From contig JACCIC010000151.1 in NCBI GenBank assembly GCA_018907035.1, positions 62,001 through 126,000 on the forward strand: 64,000 bases of DNA, given 5' to 3'. The DNA comes from Sycobia sp. Sy_11. Lineage: Eukaryota > Arthropoda > Insecta > Hymenoptera > Epichrysomallidae. A program made the position numbers and the translations under genes. Under the pieces are notes generated by a model. That model did no database searches, was not told where the DNA came from, and worked only from the letters and a program-made list of their open reading frames with translations. Of this stretch, positions 11,207 to 23,065 are shown piece after piece. Numbering within the stretch: position 1 is the first letter of the stretch; every line of letters starts with the position of its first letter.

Positions 11207-12649
11207 TTGTTCAGACAAATATATTGGAAAAAATTAACGAGACGAAATAAAAAATTTAATGAAAAAATTAAATTGTCACAAATAATTCATAAATTACATT
11301 GATTAATTATAAAATTAAATTGATAAAAAAATTATAGAAGCCATTATATATGGAACAATTTCGAGTTTCGAAAAAACTTTTTGAAACAAATGTTGTAAAC
11401 GCTATTGAAATAAATTTTTTATATCTATCCATTTTTACTCTGAAAGTAATAATTATCGAAGAAAACGATATGAATGATGAGCGTTTCGAGCTTTGAATCA
11501 GCTCAAGTCTAGTCTATATATCAGCAATTTACCCGCGCTCATTAAAGCTCATGTAGCGAAAAGCGGGATACAAGCGCTTTTTAGTTTTACATTTTGCTCA
11601 TAAAATTCGAATTTTAAAGCAAAAACATACAAAATATAAAAAAAATTATTTTAGTCTGATCTAAAAATGTTCTTCAAAACACTTTTACCAACTAATAATT
11701 GTTTTATCATACAATGATTTTTAATTATTATAAACGAAGTTCTTTATGGTTTTAATGTAAACATAATAAGAAATTACAAAAATGGGTTATGCTCGCATTT
11801 GACTTTGTCAGAGAATAAATTTAAAAAAATAACTTCTTAGTTGCCAAGACACAATTTTATAAATAATTTTAATTTCAAGTAAGAATGATATATTCTTTCC
11901 ATGTTATTATTTAATATTCTTACTTCCAATTACACTGTCATTTTTTGTAATTTTATTTTGTGAAATGGAAAATTAAAAACAATGAAATGTACTTATTAAA
12001 ATAATCTTTTACTTATTAAAAATATTGAAATTAAAAAACAGCGATCAAACATCATTTGTTATCAAAATTTTAATTAATGAAGCAACTATTTGAATAAGAT
12101 TTTATTTAGATAATAAATTTATAAATAAAGTTTTATAATGGGATTTAAAATATGTTCGTATTGGGGCGGTATGGATTTATCAATCGGGGTGCAATGGGTC
12201 TATGGTCAGCACGCGTAAATATGGCGCATGTGCGCGCGTATTAGCCAGTAAAGGAAGAGTATTTGGTAAGAATAATCTTGTCAATTTAAAATTTGAAAAT
12301 ATTAACAGAATTTTTTTAGTTCTCGCAGCAGTCCGTCGCCTTTCCTCATTTCTATAAATTAATTTTCACATATCTCATATCCTGATATTTAATACTAGCA
12401 TCTCCCGTGTCGGCTTCGCCCGTGATAATAATTTAACCTATTTCATAAACAATTCAATAATATCTAAGTAAAAAGTACTTTTATATATACAAATCTATAT
12501 TTTTATAAATAATTGACCCTAATTTACCTGTCGTCGCTTCTGTATAAAAAGCTGCTTCAATGTAGCGCCCACTTCAAAAAGTTAATATTTTGCCGATTAT
12601 TTTATACAATCACACACACAGGCATATTACATACGACTTATATGGGAAA
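11207..12649. other. AT-rich spacer
   Basis: No gene recognised. Bases 12400-12425 contain the phrase gtgtcggcttcgcccgtg, which resembles short GC-rich tails seen in dispersed insect repeats, but I cannot name the family. Confidence 0.35.
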
Positions 12650-13190
12650 AATTGTACTTTCAAGTTCAAGCGGTAGAACAAGATGTCCAAGTCTCTCGAG
12701 ACGACGTTTTCGGAGAGTATAATGTTCGGACTATAGGAAATTTCTCGGGGCGCCTGCTATATAGAGTTTTGTGTTGGGAAGGTAGAATACAATGTCCAGG
12801 TATCCCGGGACGACTCTTACTGGGAGTGTGTGTGTTCGAATGGTAGAATACGAATTTCTTCATAGAAGTCGTACTGGCATATCTGGATTTTGTTTCCCAC
12901 CAGCTATACACGAAATTATCTGTAGTAGTCATTCCAAAACACCTGGAAATCGTATTCTATGATGCGAACATGAAACTCCCCCTAGAAGTTGTCCCGACAT
13001 ACCTAAACATCGTTTCCTACCAACTAAACACGATAGTCCCAGTAGAAGTCGGCCCGAGAAAATTAGCATCGTCTCCTAACGACTAAACACAATACTCCCC
13101 GTAGAAGTCGTTTAGAAAGACCTAGATATCGTATTTTACCGTTCCAACACGAATCTTCCGATAGAAGTTGATTTACTCATACCTGGATCT
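12650..13190. repeat. 60-bp minisatellite in two opposed arrays
   Basis: On the plus side, the anchor tagaagtcg and its variants recur at 12863, 12923, 12983, 13043, 13102 and 13163, giving a period of 60 bp over about six diverged units. To the left (12650-12845) two to three units of the same sequence lie in reverse complement, so the arrays meet head to head near 12845. Each unit also contains an acctggatatcgt-like block and a ctaccaactaaac-like block. Small open frames here are by-products of the repeat. Confidence 0.8.
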
Positions 13191-14315
13191 ATATTTATTG
13201 AAAAATCTTGAAATTGCAATCTTAAAATCAATTTTTGAATGGTAGAAAACGTTATTGGAGTCAGCAGTTTAATACAATTGAAAACAATATTTAAAAACGA
13301 AATGTCATTTTTTTACACGTAGCACTTTGTTAAAATAAAATTTTCAATTACACCCTGTTGCCAAAACCCATCGGATAATTTAAATAAACCAAAGAAATAA
13401 GTTTGTTTCAAATTCGAAAAAAAGAACTACAACATTGATTAAATTAATGTAGTAGAAAATTTAATTTATATAAAGAAAAGTATAAGAAGAAAAGTAGTAG
13501 AATCGCTGATGGAATTAATGGCCGAAATAAATATATCAATTTTTATAATTATAAATTAACATTAAAGTTTGAACTTGAAATTTCGAAATTTTGTCATGAT
13601 TAAATAAATTAAATAGGTTAAATAAATAATATTTTTAAGGAGGCTGTACTTGTTGACTTATCAAAGAGGGGCCCCAATAGAAATTAACTTCAATTTGTTT
13701 GCTTAAATAATTAATAATTCACAAATGTATGTTAGTAAAAAAAACAAAACACAATTTATATTGGATACCACTTCTAACAATTTATATTGAAATTTACATT
13801 TTTGGCTATATGAAAGAGTATATATAGATATATGCTAATTTAAATAATTTTAATTATTTTTTAAAATTAATTTTTTTAAAGAAAAATCGATAAGACCACA
13901 ACTCTACATATATACTGAAAACCCCTTATAATATTAAAATAATTTGATTTATGTTTGACAATTCAATAAGCAAGGGACAAATCTGAAAATTGTAGACTAA
14001 ACCCTTTTCAAAAATTATTTGGTTATTTTGATGCTTTTATTTGAACATTTTGTATAATTCGTGTTTCAAAATAATTATACAATTTTCTTCTTGCATAGAA
14101 AAAAATGGAATATTCAAAAAAATATCAAATTATTCTTATAATTTGTTTCCCAAATTATTTTTAGTATAATTTGGCATACACCCATCTTATAAAAGAAGAT
14201 AGAGAGAGAGAGAGAGAGAGAGAGACTTCCACGTAAGAGAAAATAAAATTTACAAAAATCAAAAGATATCCATAAGGTGTGACAGTAATGTCAAATTTAT
14301 CTGAAGAACAAAAAA
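13191..14315. other. AT-rich spacer
   Basis: No coding feature recognised. A short AG run lies at 14211-14225. Confidence 0.4.
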
Positions 14316-14568
14316 GGTAATATCGACTAACGTCTGTGGGGTTCTGAGTTCAGCTACCACACGCGTCCCCGGGGTTGCGGATAGGGGAACGACCGCTTGC
14401 GGTCAGTCACGTAATAAGCACTCCTAGGGATGCCGAATAAGTGGCCGTGGACAAGAACTTCGAACTGAAAATAGTGGTATCCGCTCGTCTATACATCCAT
14501 TCATCATTCACACACCTACATATCTGCAAGACTGCTGTGCTCGGGCTGGAGAGTATATCGGGAGCTCT

Positions 14569-14680
14569 ATAAACGGGTATTTCCCATGAATGGTGGAGAT
14601 GGAGACCCTATAAACGAGTAATTTCCAGGCAGGTTATGAATGAATGAGAGGCCATATAAACGGGCACCTCTCACGTATTA
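14569..14680 (+). repeat. Three imperfect repeats in the R1 5' untranslated region
   Basis: The motif tataaacgggta is repeated with variation at about 14569 (followed by tttccc), 14611 (tataaacgagtaatttcc) and 14657 (tataaacgggcacctc). They sit about 250-350 bp upstream of ORF1 and could be promoter or translation elements of the retrotransposon. The role is inferred only from position. Confidence 0.5.
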
Positions 14681-14927
14681 TTGTGACCAGTCTGAGCGAC
14701 GGTAAGATTTTGTGGACGCAGTGATTACTTGTTGATTGGTTGGATTAGCTGTGAGGGAATCAGTTCATACTTGTATGCGTTCCCCTTTTGGAGGGTACAG
14801 TTTTAAAACCAGATGGCACTCCTTGGCTGCCACAAGTAGGGGGCCCGAACCCAGTCTAGCCAACATGGGAGGCTGCCCCACACAGTGGTAGGGCGTCGTC
14901 AGACGTCAAATCCCGCTTCTTGTAGTA

Positions 14928-16389
14928 GTGCCGTATGGCGTACGGATGGGACCCTGCTGCGAGAGTTGGGGGGGGGGGGGAGAGGAACAGCCGAGGCCAC
15001 CGGAATGTAGGAGGGCTTGTGTATTGGGCAGATTCAGGACGCTGAACCGTTATTTCCAACAAGTAATCTTCCTGACCATCACAAATATAACCCACTCAAT
15101 ACAAAATATATATACTAAAACGAAAAGGTCAACAAATAACATAGCAGGATCTCGGGTACCGCCTGCAACCGACTCATTAGAGTCCATAGAGCGTCCCAGC
15201 TCCTCTAGTACACCAGTAAGCAACCTGGCTGGTATGCCAGAAAATGTGACAGGTAGCAGTGAGAATGCAAGTATAAATGCAAACAAATCGCCAGCAACTT
15301 GGGAGGCTACTGAGAGTAAATTGCAAAAGCAATTTTACATTATCTGTAGAGTTCTAAGTAAAATGATGGAGAGAACTGACATACAAAAAAATGTGAGCCA
15401 AGTGATCAAGAATGGTTTGAGTGAAATCAACGAGGCGGTGGAAGTCGGGCAGTATGAACTAAAGCGAATGAGATTGCTCCGACAAACTAACAAAAAACAA
15501 GACAAAGGACGGATCGAATGTGAGGAGGCAACTCCTCATAAACGAAAAAGAGATCGTCAGACCCCTATTACGGAGCAGGAGACCGCACAAAAGCGGACAA
15601 CTGAGGCCGAAGCTTGGGTGATGGTGGTCTCAAAAATAAAAAAAATGAAAAGGACCGAGACGGACAAATTGATGAAAGAACAGACGGCAGAACCGAAGGA
15701 CACGGGTCTGATCGCTCTCAACTCAAAGGTAAGGGAGGAGCGATCATGATCAGGCCGGTGGAGGGACAGACGTACGTGGACGTTGTACGGACAATACGTC
15801 AAAAGGTGGACCCTGACAAAAGTAAAACTCAGATTAGAGCAGTAAGAAAGACGAAAGATGGCGCGATACTTCTACAGCTGTCTAGACTGAATAACGAGAC
15901 GGACTTTCAACAGGTTCTCCAGGACGCTGTTGGAGAGGTTGCACGCGTAAAAGACTTGACCTCCAGGGTGACACTGGAATTTCTAGATTTGGACTGTATC
16001 ACGACCGACGAGGACATCGCGAACATCGAGGATAGAGAATGGCGGTCTGCGAATTTGACGTAAAAGAGGCTACCGGCCTCTTAAAGAAAGGACGCATTAA
16101 AATCGGGTGGGTTATCTGAAGAATAAGAGCTAGGGTACGCGTCCCGCGATGCTACCGATGCCTCGTGTTCGGTCATTTACGGAAAGACTGTAAAGGACCG
16201 GACATACGAAACTGCTGCTGGCGATGCGCTCTCAAGGGTCATTCCCACAGGGATTGTAAGAGCCGTGGGGAGTGCTTCTTGTGTACTGGGGCCAACATCC
16301 AGGACAGGGGACACTTACCGGGCTCATCCTCCTGTGCCGAATTCAGGGCAGCCCTAATAGAACAGAAAACAAAGACAGTCACACAATGA
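14928..16389 (+). pseudogene. R1-clade ORF1 (Gag-like), frameshifted
   Basis: The first frame (14928-15749) encodes a low-complexity, charged N-terminal part. The conserved part lies in another frame (about 15730-16063) and reads RPVEGQTYVDVVRTIRQKV, the start of the R1-type Gag core. A TAA at 16061-16063, a frame change and a TGA (near 16119) separate it from the knuckle region. The knuckles are CYRCLVFGHLRKDC and CWRCALKGHSHRDC, followed by CFLC...H...C. The final TGA (16387-16389) overlaps the ORF2 start as ATGA, the usual R1 arrangement. The protein would bind RNA and form the element's ribonucleoprotein. It is not functional. Confidence 0.75.
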
Positions 16390-17386
16390 CGATAACGATA
16401 CTCCAGTGCAACATGAATGGGAGTAGTGTAGCTGACGCACTGCTCCCGCAGATTGCGGTGGAACTGGACATTGACGTGCTCATGATCAGTGAGCAATAGA
16501 AAGACAGACGTTCACCGACTTGGCTCGCTAGCAGCTCGGGTAAGTCTGCAGTATGGTTTCGAGAGAAGGGCGCGTCGAACATCGCACGCTGTAGGATTCA
16601 AGAGGACTGTGTCTGGGCGAGGGCCGCTGGTGTTACCATTGTCAGCGTTTACCTAAGCCCAAATTACAGTGCCTCTGAGTACGCGGCCAAACTCGAGAGA
16701 ATCGAGGACGCGGTACGAGAAATCCCTGGCGACCTGATCGTGGCGGGCGACTTTAACGCGAGAGCGATCGACTGGGGAATGACATCGACCAACAGACGGG
16801 GACGACTACTGCTGGAGATGGCCGCAAGGCTGGACCTGGCAGTACTCAACAAAGAACGACACCGACTTACAGACGACCCGGCTATGGTAATTCCATACCG
16901 GAGGTGACTCTGGCCTCGAACAGAATTCGGACTAGGGTGAAGGCGTAGCGGGTGATCGAAGGCTACACAGCCAGTGATCACCAGTGCATTGCTTTCAAAC
17001 TGACAGACGAGACGAAACGAATGCAAGGGCGACGGACAAATCTTACCGGATGGAATCCAAAGAGCCTAGACAAGGACAAACTCGAAAGGTAGCTACAATA
17101 TGCAAAGCCTCCCTCACGGGGGTGCCTCAAGAGTTGACGAACCGGGATAGGGTGGAGGCGTTAGGTGGCAGCGACGACTGGTTTTTTCCAACGTCTATGA
17201 GATGACACAATGCCCAAGAAACGAAATATACGCAACAGACGACAGACAGACTGGTGGACGGCTGAGATTGCGGAACTCACAAGCACCTGCTTAAAGCTGA
17301 GACGGAGAGCTCAACGAGCTCGAAGTCGAGGCGAAGTGGGACTCTACGTAGGACTACGTGGGACTACGAAGTGGGACACTCTGAAA
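16386..17386 (+). pseudogene. R1-clade ORF2, endonuclease domain only
   Basis: Translation from ATG 16386 gives ILQCNMNGSSVADALLPQIA, typical of the first strand of the R1 endonuclease. After a TAG at 16497-16499 the frame continues with VSVYLSPNYSASEYAAKLER and the catalytic block VAGDFNARAIDWG. Frame changes near 16890-16930 lead into a part with the conserved SDH (ASDHQCIAF, near 16972-16998). The endonuclease cuts the first target strand to prime reverse transcription. All sequence from the reverse transcriptase onward is missing. Confidence 0.75.
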
Positions 17387-17989
17387 TAGTATTGTCGTTG
17401 TTATTAAACTAAAGATTATTTTCAGTATAACTTAATTCAATACAATTTGTTCTTATTAATATAAAGAATTATCCATGTAATTTATAAAAAGAATAAATTC
17501 TACATTCTCAGAATATCTCTTCCTTTTAATAATAATAATTTTTTTTATAATTAGATTACAACTTTTTAAGTTTTAATTATAAAAAATTAATGTTTTACAA
17601 AATAAAATATGCTTATTTCTGTCATCTATGAAATATTTACCCAAAGTATCTTTTTCATTTCGGAATTTTAAGTAATCACATTTTACAAAATTAAAATAAT
17701 TTTTTAATTTATTTATAATTTTTTAATAATTATTAATTGTTTGTAATTTTATTTTATTATTAAATTGTAGTTTATTAATAATTTATTCCATTTTCGACAT
17801 TTTAAACTTGATTCATTTGCGCAGCATCAAACCCATTACGAAACGTATAGTTCATACCGCCCCAATGCCGAACCGATTCTGACCTATATAAGTCAGCACG
17901 AAGCCCGTTGAGAGATAAGCCGTAAGACAGAAATCGCCGATTACCTCAAACGGTACATAGCGACATATGCACCTTGCAAAGTTGAAGAG
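17387..17989. other. AT-rich spacer
   Basis: No coding feature recognised. Bases 17825-17990 are GC-richer and may be the untranslated or LTR remnant that precedes the decayed Gypsy gag. Confidence 0.35.
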
Positions 17990-19920
17990 TAAAATTTGCA
18001 GATGAATATTATGAAAATCCAGAGGAATATTTAGAGCAACTGATCGACTACCAGAAAAGTTTGGAGATATCAGAGGAAGCACTGTTCAAGGCCATGCCAT
18101 ACACACTGCGCCGCGGAACTCGCATCTGGTTTAGAAACATTCGAGACGAGGTACACACGTGGAAAGCCTTTAAATGTTGTCTGCAGCATCAATACTCCGA
18201 AACACTGGATCGGGACAAATTGTTACTATTTTTTTCTTATATTGCATGTTATTCTCTTTCTTTTCATATATTTTACGTTAACATATCTTTTTTCTTTCAA
18301 AAGATACATAATTTTGATACTAAAACTTTAAATTACGACTGAAATTTCAAACTTAGTCGACTTTCAGTATTCGATAAATAAATTTTTATAACTTTTAAAT
18401 ATTTTTCTCTTATTATACTGATCTTAAAGTTCAATTTATTATTAGTTTGGATAATTTATTTATTCTTTTTCGGGAGATATTTGATTTTTAAACAGCGATT
18501 TTTCACAATTTTCAAAGAAATTTAAAATGTAACAGTTTTTTTTAACACGAAATGCATAACTCTATAACTTTTTCCATTTATTTATTATTAAACATAACCT
18601 GTTCTTCAATTTGAGCTATTTATTTTATTAATTTATCAAGTATCATTGAAGAGTTACATGATTTTAAAATCAAATGTTTAAAATTTTTTAACAAAATTTG
18701 CATTTCTTTCGACTTTTTTTTATTAATAAACGTGCTATAATTCTAAACCTATATATGTTTTTATTTTACCTTCCTTACCCTCAATTTTAATCTTTCCTTT
18801 TAATATTTCTTTTACCTATTAAAAGTTATAACTTTCATGAAAACTGTTTAGGTCATCAAAAAAAAAAAAATTTTCTTGCTTATTTACATTTTTCAAAATA
18901 ATTTAGCAATTTTTATTACATCTCAATAGCTTTCCTTTATTATCTATGATTTTACCTTTAATTTGATCCCATACTCATTCATTTATCTCTAGTCGTTCAA
19001 GAGATATACGATTTTGATACAAAATCGCGTTTATTTACCACTGTGGGACTACTGAAAATAGTCTATCGCAATCTACGACTAGTATATAGAAAATATTTAA
19101 GGGAAAAAGTAATGTATACTCTTAGTGATGTAGAGAAGTATGATCGTAGATTGAAGAGAGAAATTGACTACGATAAAAGATATACTCCACCTCCATCAAA
19201 GAATAGATGCCAGATACCGCAGGTGGTACACCATGCACCGAAAGGCAGGTCAAGGAAACTAATGCATCTTAACACGAAGAGTCCATCGTCCAGTAGTAGT
19301 TCATCCGAGAGCGGTAGTAATCGAGGCCACAGCAAAAAGGAGCGTTGAAGACGACGGAGGAAACGAAATCAACAAGTCGACTCAGTCGAGAAAACCAGGA
19401 TACCTGCAAATAACCCAACGCAAGAGACTTGGGCAAAGATCGTCAAGAGCCAACCTTTGAACAATAATGTCCGGGAGGTAAATAAGAGTCTAGGCGGCAC
19501 GCAAGAGCCGATTAGATGGATGAAAGGATATACACCGTGATCAGCAAATCAGCCACAAAGTATGCCAGGAGTACAGTCCGAGAATGCGTCCGAGAAAAGA
19601 CCGCCAGCTACGTCGAATTAACCAACGTTTGCTGGCGTATGTTATATTTGCCATATACCTGGGCACCGAGCGACAGAATTCTCCCGTCGACAGTGCTTTA
19701 CGTGTCACCTAGTCGGACATAGCTCGGCACAATACCGACACAAGTCGTTGCCAACACAACAAACTATAGGAGGAGAAGTCTGTCAAGTCTGCCAAGCGCG
19801 TGGCGTAACGTTTTTGACGTGTAAGAATTGCGCTGCAAGACGCGTACACTGGGAAAACGAGAGTGCGTTCCCAGTGCGCAAAGGAATTAACTTTACCTTA
19901 AGCGCCTAGGCTCACAAATT
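17990..19920 (+). pseudogene. Gypsy-2 gag with satellite insertion and damaged zinc knuckles
   Basis: The capsid part reads EEYLEQLIDYQKSLEISEEA and LFKAMPYTLRRGTRIWF up to about 18223. It is then interrupted by 0.8 kb of satellite and resumes at about 19043 with LLKIVYRNLRLVYRKYLREK. About 60 residues expected between the two halves are missing, so the insertion came with a deletion. Downstream are two CX2CX4HX4C knuckles in which the last cysteine is replaced: CYICHIPGHRATEF (Phe, codon 19679-19681) and CFTCHLVGHSSAQY (Tyr, codon 19733-19735). A further CQVC...CKNC block follows near 19780. The protein would have packaged the element RNA. Confidence 0.7.
18224..19042. repeat. Satellite with a period of about 175 bp inside gag
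   Basis: The anchor gagatacatgatttt and its variants recur at 18301, 18474, 18651, 18823 and 19001, giving spacings of 173, 177, 172 and 178 bp. Between anchors, each unit has a ctatttattttatta-like block just before the anchor. The array has about 4.7 diverged units, is very AT-rich, and lies between two parts of a Gypsy gag gene. Units of 170-180 bp are common among centromeric and pericentromeric satellites; a centromeric role here is only a guess. Confidence 0.7.
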
Positions 19921-20089
19921 TTATCTGGCCCGCGAGAGTGGAGGCGTCACTTAGCAAAAGCTATTTTGCTAAGTGGACTAATAAGCTAGTTGCACCAGCT
20001 TCTACAGTCCAGGAGGGGGGGGAAGACTGTACGTCATATAGTCGAAAACTAGAGTCAAGAGTTTAATCACTGGGAAGAAGCTGGGCCAT

Positions 20090-22940
20090 CATGGAGAGAT
20101 TTTCCAAGAGTTTCGCTGCTGATAAAAACGAGGAAACCGTGTCGACTAGACGAAAGAGGCGAGCATGGTGAGGAAACTATACCAGCTGAAACCGATAAGC
20201 CGAATAGTCCCGCGCAGCCCGCAAGTGGCAAAATCGCCGGAAATCGAACTGAGAACTGACGATATATCAGGGTATGCATCGGAGGAGAGATATATCGTGC
20301 ATTATTCGATCCACGAGCTATGTGCACGCTCTTTGGACCTGTGCTGACTGCCGGATACAGAGATCTGCTAGAGAAGACAGGTACAACCGTCAAAGGAGCT
20401 ACGGGACAACGAGGAACCATAGCAGGAGTACGTATTTATACGTACTTATACGTCATACTTGGCATGGATTTCTGCTATGCGTGGGACATTAAAACCAAGC
20501 TAAGCTATGGATTATGGCGTACTCGAGAAAGAGAGTGGAGAGAATTTGATTGCGATGTTGACGATGACAAAGCGCAAATTATAGCCGAGTGTGCAGGCAT
20601 TTCAGAATTGAGCCCCGAAGAGCAACAGCAGATAGAGAACCGAGTGGAGAAGATACTTCAGAGCCAACGAGAGAGTGGCATGACAAACCTCATCGAGCAC
20701 CACATCGTAGTAGATGACGAAACGCCGATGAAGCACCATCGGAGGCGCATGTCAACGAAAATGTGGCAGGTAGCGTAGGAAGAGTTCGAGAGAATGTACC
20801 GAGAGGGTATTATAGAACAATCTACGAGTGACTGGTGTAGCTCGCTTGTGATAGTAAAGAAGTCAGATAGAAGGTATAGGTTCTGCATAGATTACAGATT
20901 ATATAGATTACCTAAACAAACGGACGAAGAAGGATGCCTACCCGATACCGAACATCCGACGCCATGCTGGACAAGCTACGGAATACCCGGTATATTTCGA
21001 ACATCGACTTAATACAGGCGTATTTTCAAGTACCGATGGCCGAAAGGAACAAACCCTATATCGCCTTTACCGTATCAGGCTCGGGGCTACGGCAGTTTAA
21101 GAGAATATCGTTCGGACTAACGAAAGCGGCCTTGACATTTCAGCGACTTGTGGATGCGTGTTCGGGCCCGAATATGAGCCTTGAATGTTCATGTACCTGA
21201 ACGACATCATTATCGTGACCGAGAGATTCGAGGATCACCTCAAGGACTTGGAAACAGTACTGCGGAAAGTGGTGGATGCTGGACTGGGATCGCGTACTTG
21301 GGCTATGTTCTAGACCAAGAGGGCTAAGAACAAATCTGGAGAAGGTCACGCCCGTTTTGGAATACCCAACACCCAAAAAGTGCCGCTGCGTAAGCTCCTG
21401 AAAAACAACCAAGCGTGGATGTGGGACGAGGATCAGGTGAAGGCATTCCAGAAGCTGACGATAGCCTTGACACGAGCGCCTGTGTTAGCGCGACCTGATT
21501 TTGCCCGAGAGTTCACCATCTAAAGTGATGCGAGTGACTATGCGATTGGAGCGGTGCTTACGCAAGAGTTTGAGCACGCAGAGGACCCAATCGTGTACGT
21601 CAGCAGAGTATTCACGTCAACGAAGAGATGGAGTGCTTAGCACTCATATGGGCTATCAAGAAACTGCGTCCATACCTTAAGGGTTACCACTTCAAGATCA
21701 TAACGGATCACAGTGCTTTGCGATGACTCCAGAACCTAAGAGAGCCAACTGGACACCTAGCTAGATGAGCAGTAGAGATGCAACTATGGAGCTTCCAGAT
21801 ATTTCATCATAAAGAAGCCATGCATCACGACCCTGACGCCTTATCACGAGAAGTGGGAGAAGAGGACAAGATGTCTGTCTTAGAGAAGATTGACTACCCC
21901 TGGTACCAGCAGAGAGCACAGGAGGTGGAAAGACACCGCAGCAAGTTCACCAGCTAGAAGGTCGAGGATGGACTGCTCTACAAGCACCGTAAATGCAATA
22001 CAATTCCCTCAGAAAGGATAGTGACTCGTGCTGCCTGTTGAGGCCCGAAAGAGAGTACTCGAGGACGCACATTGCATAGCCTCGTCAGGGCACTTGGGAG
22101 TCGAGAAGACATATGACAGAGTAGCTCGCGAGTACTATTGACCAGGAGTATGGCAAGACGTCTACGAAGCGTTGTGAAAGTTGTGAAGAGTGTTAAAAAT
22201 ACCAGACTAGTGAATCGTGATGGAATTCCCCAAGAGTAAACGACAGTACCGCTATATCCTGTTTCAAGACCTGTTCACCCGATGGATTGAGATGAAGCCT
22301 CTGCGCATTGCGGATGACAAGGTAGTCGCACGAGTCTTAGAAGAGCTCATTCTCTTTCGGTGGGAAACACCAGACTATCTGCTGACCGACAACGGGAAGA
22401 AGTTCAACAACAAGGTATTGAAACAGGTACTAGAGGAATAGGGAGCACGTGACCATGCCGTCATATCATCATTAGGCCAATCCGGTTGAGAGGAGAAACC
22501 GAGCACTGAAGACAATGATCGCCACGTTTGTGGGAAGCGATCATAAGAGCTGGGCTTAGTACCTGCACGAACAGCGCCATGTCCTCATTACGGCGGTGCA
22601 GTCAAGCACGAAAGTGACGCCTGCATTCTTAAACTACGGGAGGCATCCCAGCCCGATGAAGAGCCTACGGCGAGAGGTAGAAGCGAGAGGCCCGGTAGTG
22701 AAAGTGATAAGATATAGCAGGACCGCATGAACTGTTTCGATGCTCCGCGATACCTCGTAGCACGCCATATTGACGAAGCCAAGGAGAGCAAGCTTAGCAC
22801 TATAATAAAGACCGACGGGATATTAGATACTCCGAGTTCGCCGACCGTATACGTATTGGCCACGGAAGACGCGAGAAGGATAGCAACGGCTCGTGTGAAA
22901 GAGCTGAAGAAGTACCGAGCGCATCGTGGGTAGCGAGAGA
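20090..22940 (+). pseudogene. Gypsy-2 pol, multiply broken
   Basis: Protease: the D-T-G catalytic triplet is replaced by D-P-R (20308-20316) within LFDPRAMCTLFG. Reverse transcriptase: IIEQSTSDWCSSLVIVKKSD and IDLIQAYFQVPMAERNK are readable in different frames; the catalytic YLDD is YLND (21194-21205), and a stop precedes it. RNase H: a TAA at 21521-21523 directly precedes the SDASDYAIGAVL block. Integrase: HLGVEKTYDRVAREYY, then FQDLFTRWIEMKPLRI and LLTDNGKKFNNKVL, with several stops. Each catalytic centre has its own lesion, so the copy is long dead. No envelope-like frame follows. Confidence 0.8.
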
Positions 22941-23065
22941 CTGAGTCCGGAAGAGAAGAAGGAAGAGAAAAGAAGACGAGATAGCCCGAAAGTAAAGAGA
23001 AAACGGAGTAAATAGATCGGCTTGCCCGAGAGAGAAATCAAGGAAGGACCAAATGAAGTAGGGGT

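Larger units (their letters stand above)
14316..17386 (+). mobile_element. R1-clade non-LTR retrotransposon, 3' truncated and decayed
   Basis: The element has a GC-richer 5' untranslated region of about 600 bp, an ORF1 with Cys/His knuckles, and an ORF2 that begins with an apurinic-type endonuclease. Sequence ends at about 17386, directly before the reverse-transcriptase domain, where it changes abruptly to AT-rich DNA. R1-clade elements normally lose the 5' end; here the 5' end is present and the 3' two-thirds of ORF2 are missing, which suggests a later deletion or breakage. The left boundary near 14316 is set by the change in base composition. Confidence 0.75.
17990..23065 (+). mobile_element. 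Decayed Ty3/Gypsy element (Gypsy-2)
   Basis: Recognisable in order are gag, two zinc knuckles, protease, reverse transcriptase, RNase H and integrase, all on the plus strand and all interrupted by stops or frameshifts. The gag segment IVYRNLRLVYRKYLREK...RRYTPPPSK-like is clearly related to IYRNLLPEIQKLVPREK...NYMPPPSPED of the intact element at 47266-49230, so both belong to the same lineage. No clear pair of LTRs was found. A candidate LTR start (tgtaaatgggg) lies at about 23069. Confidence 0.8.

Noticed and set aside
12161..17880. Shared phrase ttggggcggtatg at 12164 and, in reverse complement, near 17860
   Set aside because: Only about 13 bases match exactly and the flanks align poorly, so I cannot separate it from chance or a very old repeat.
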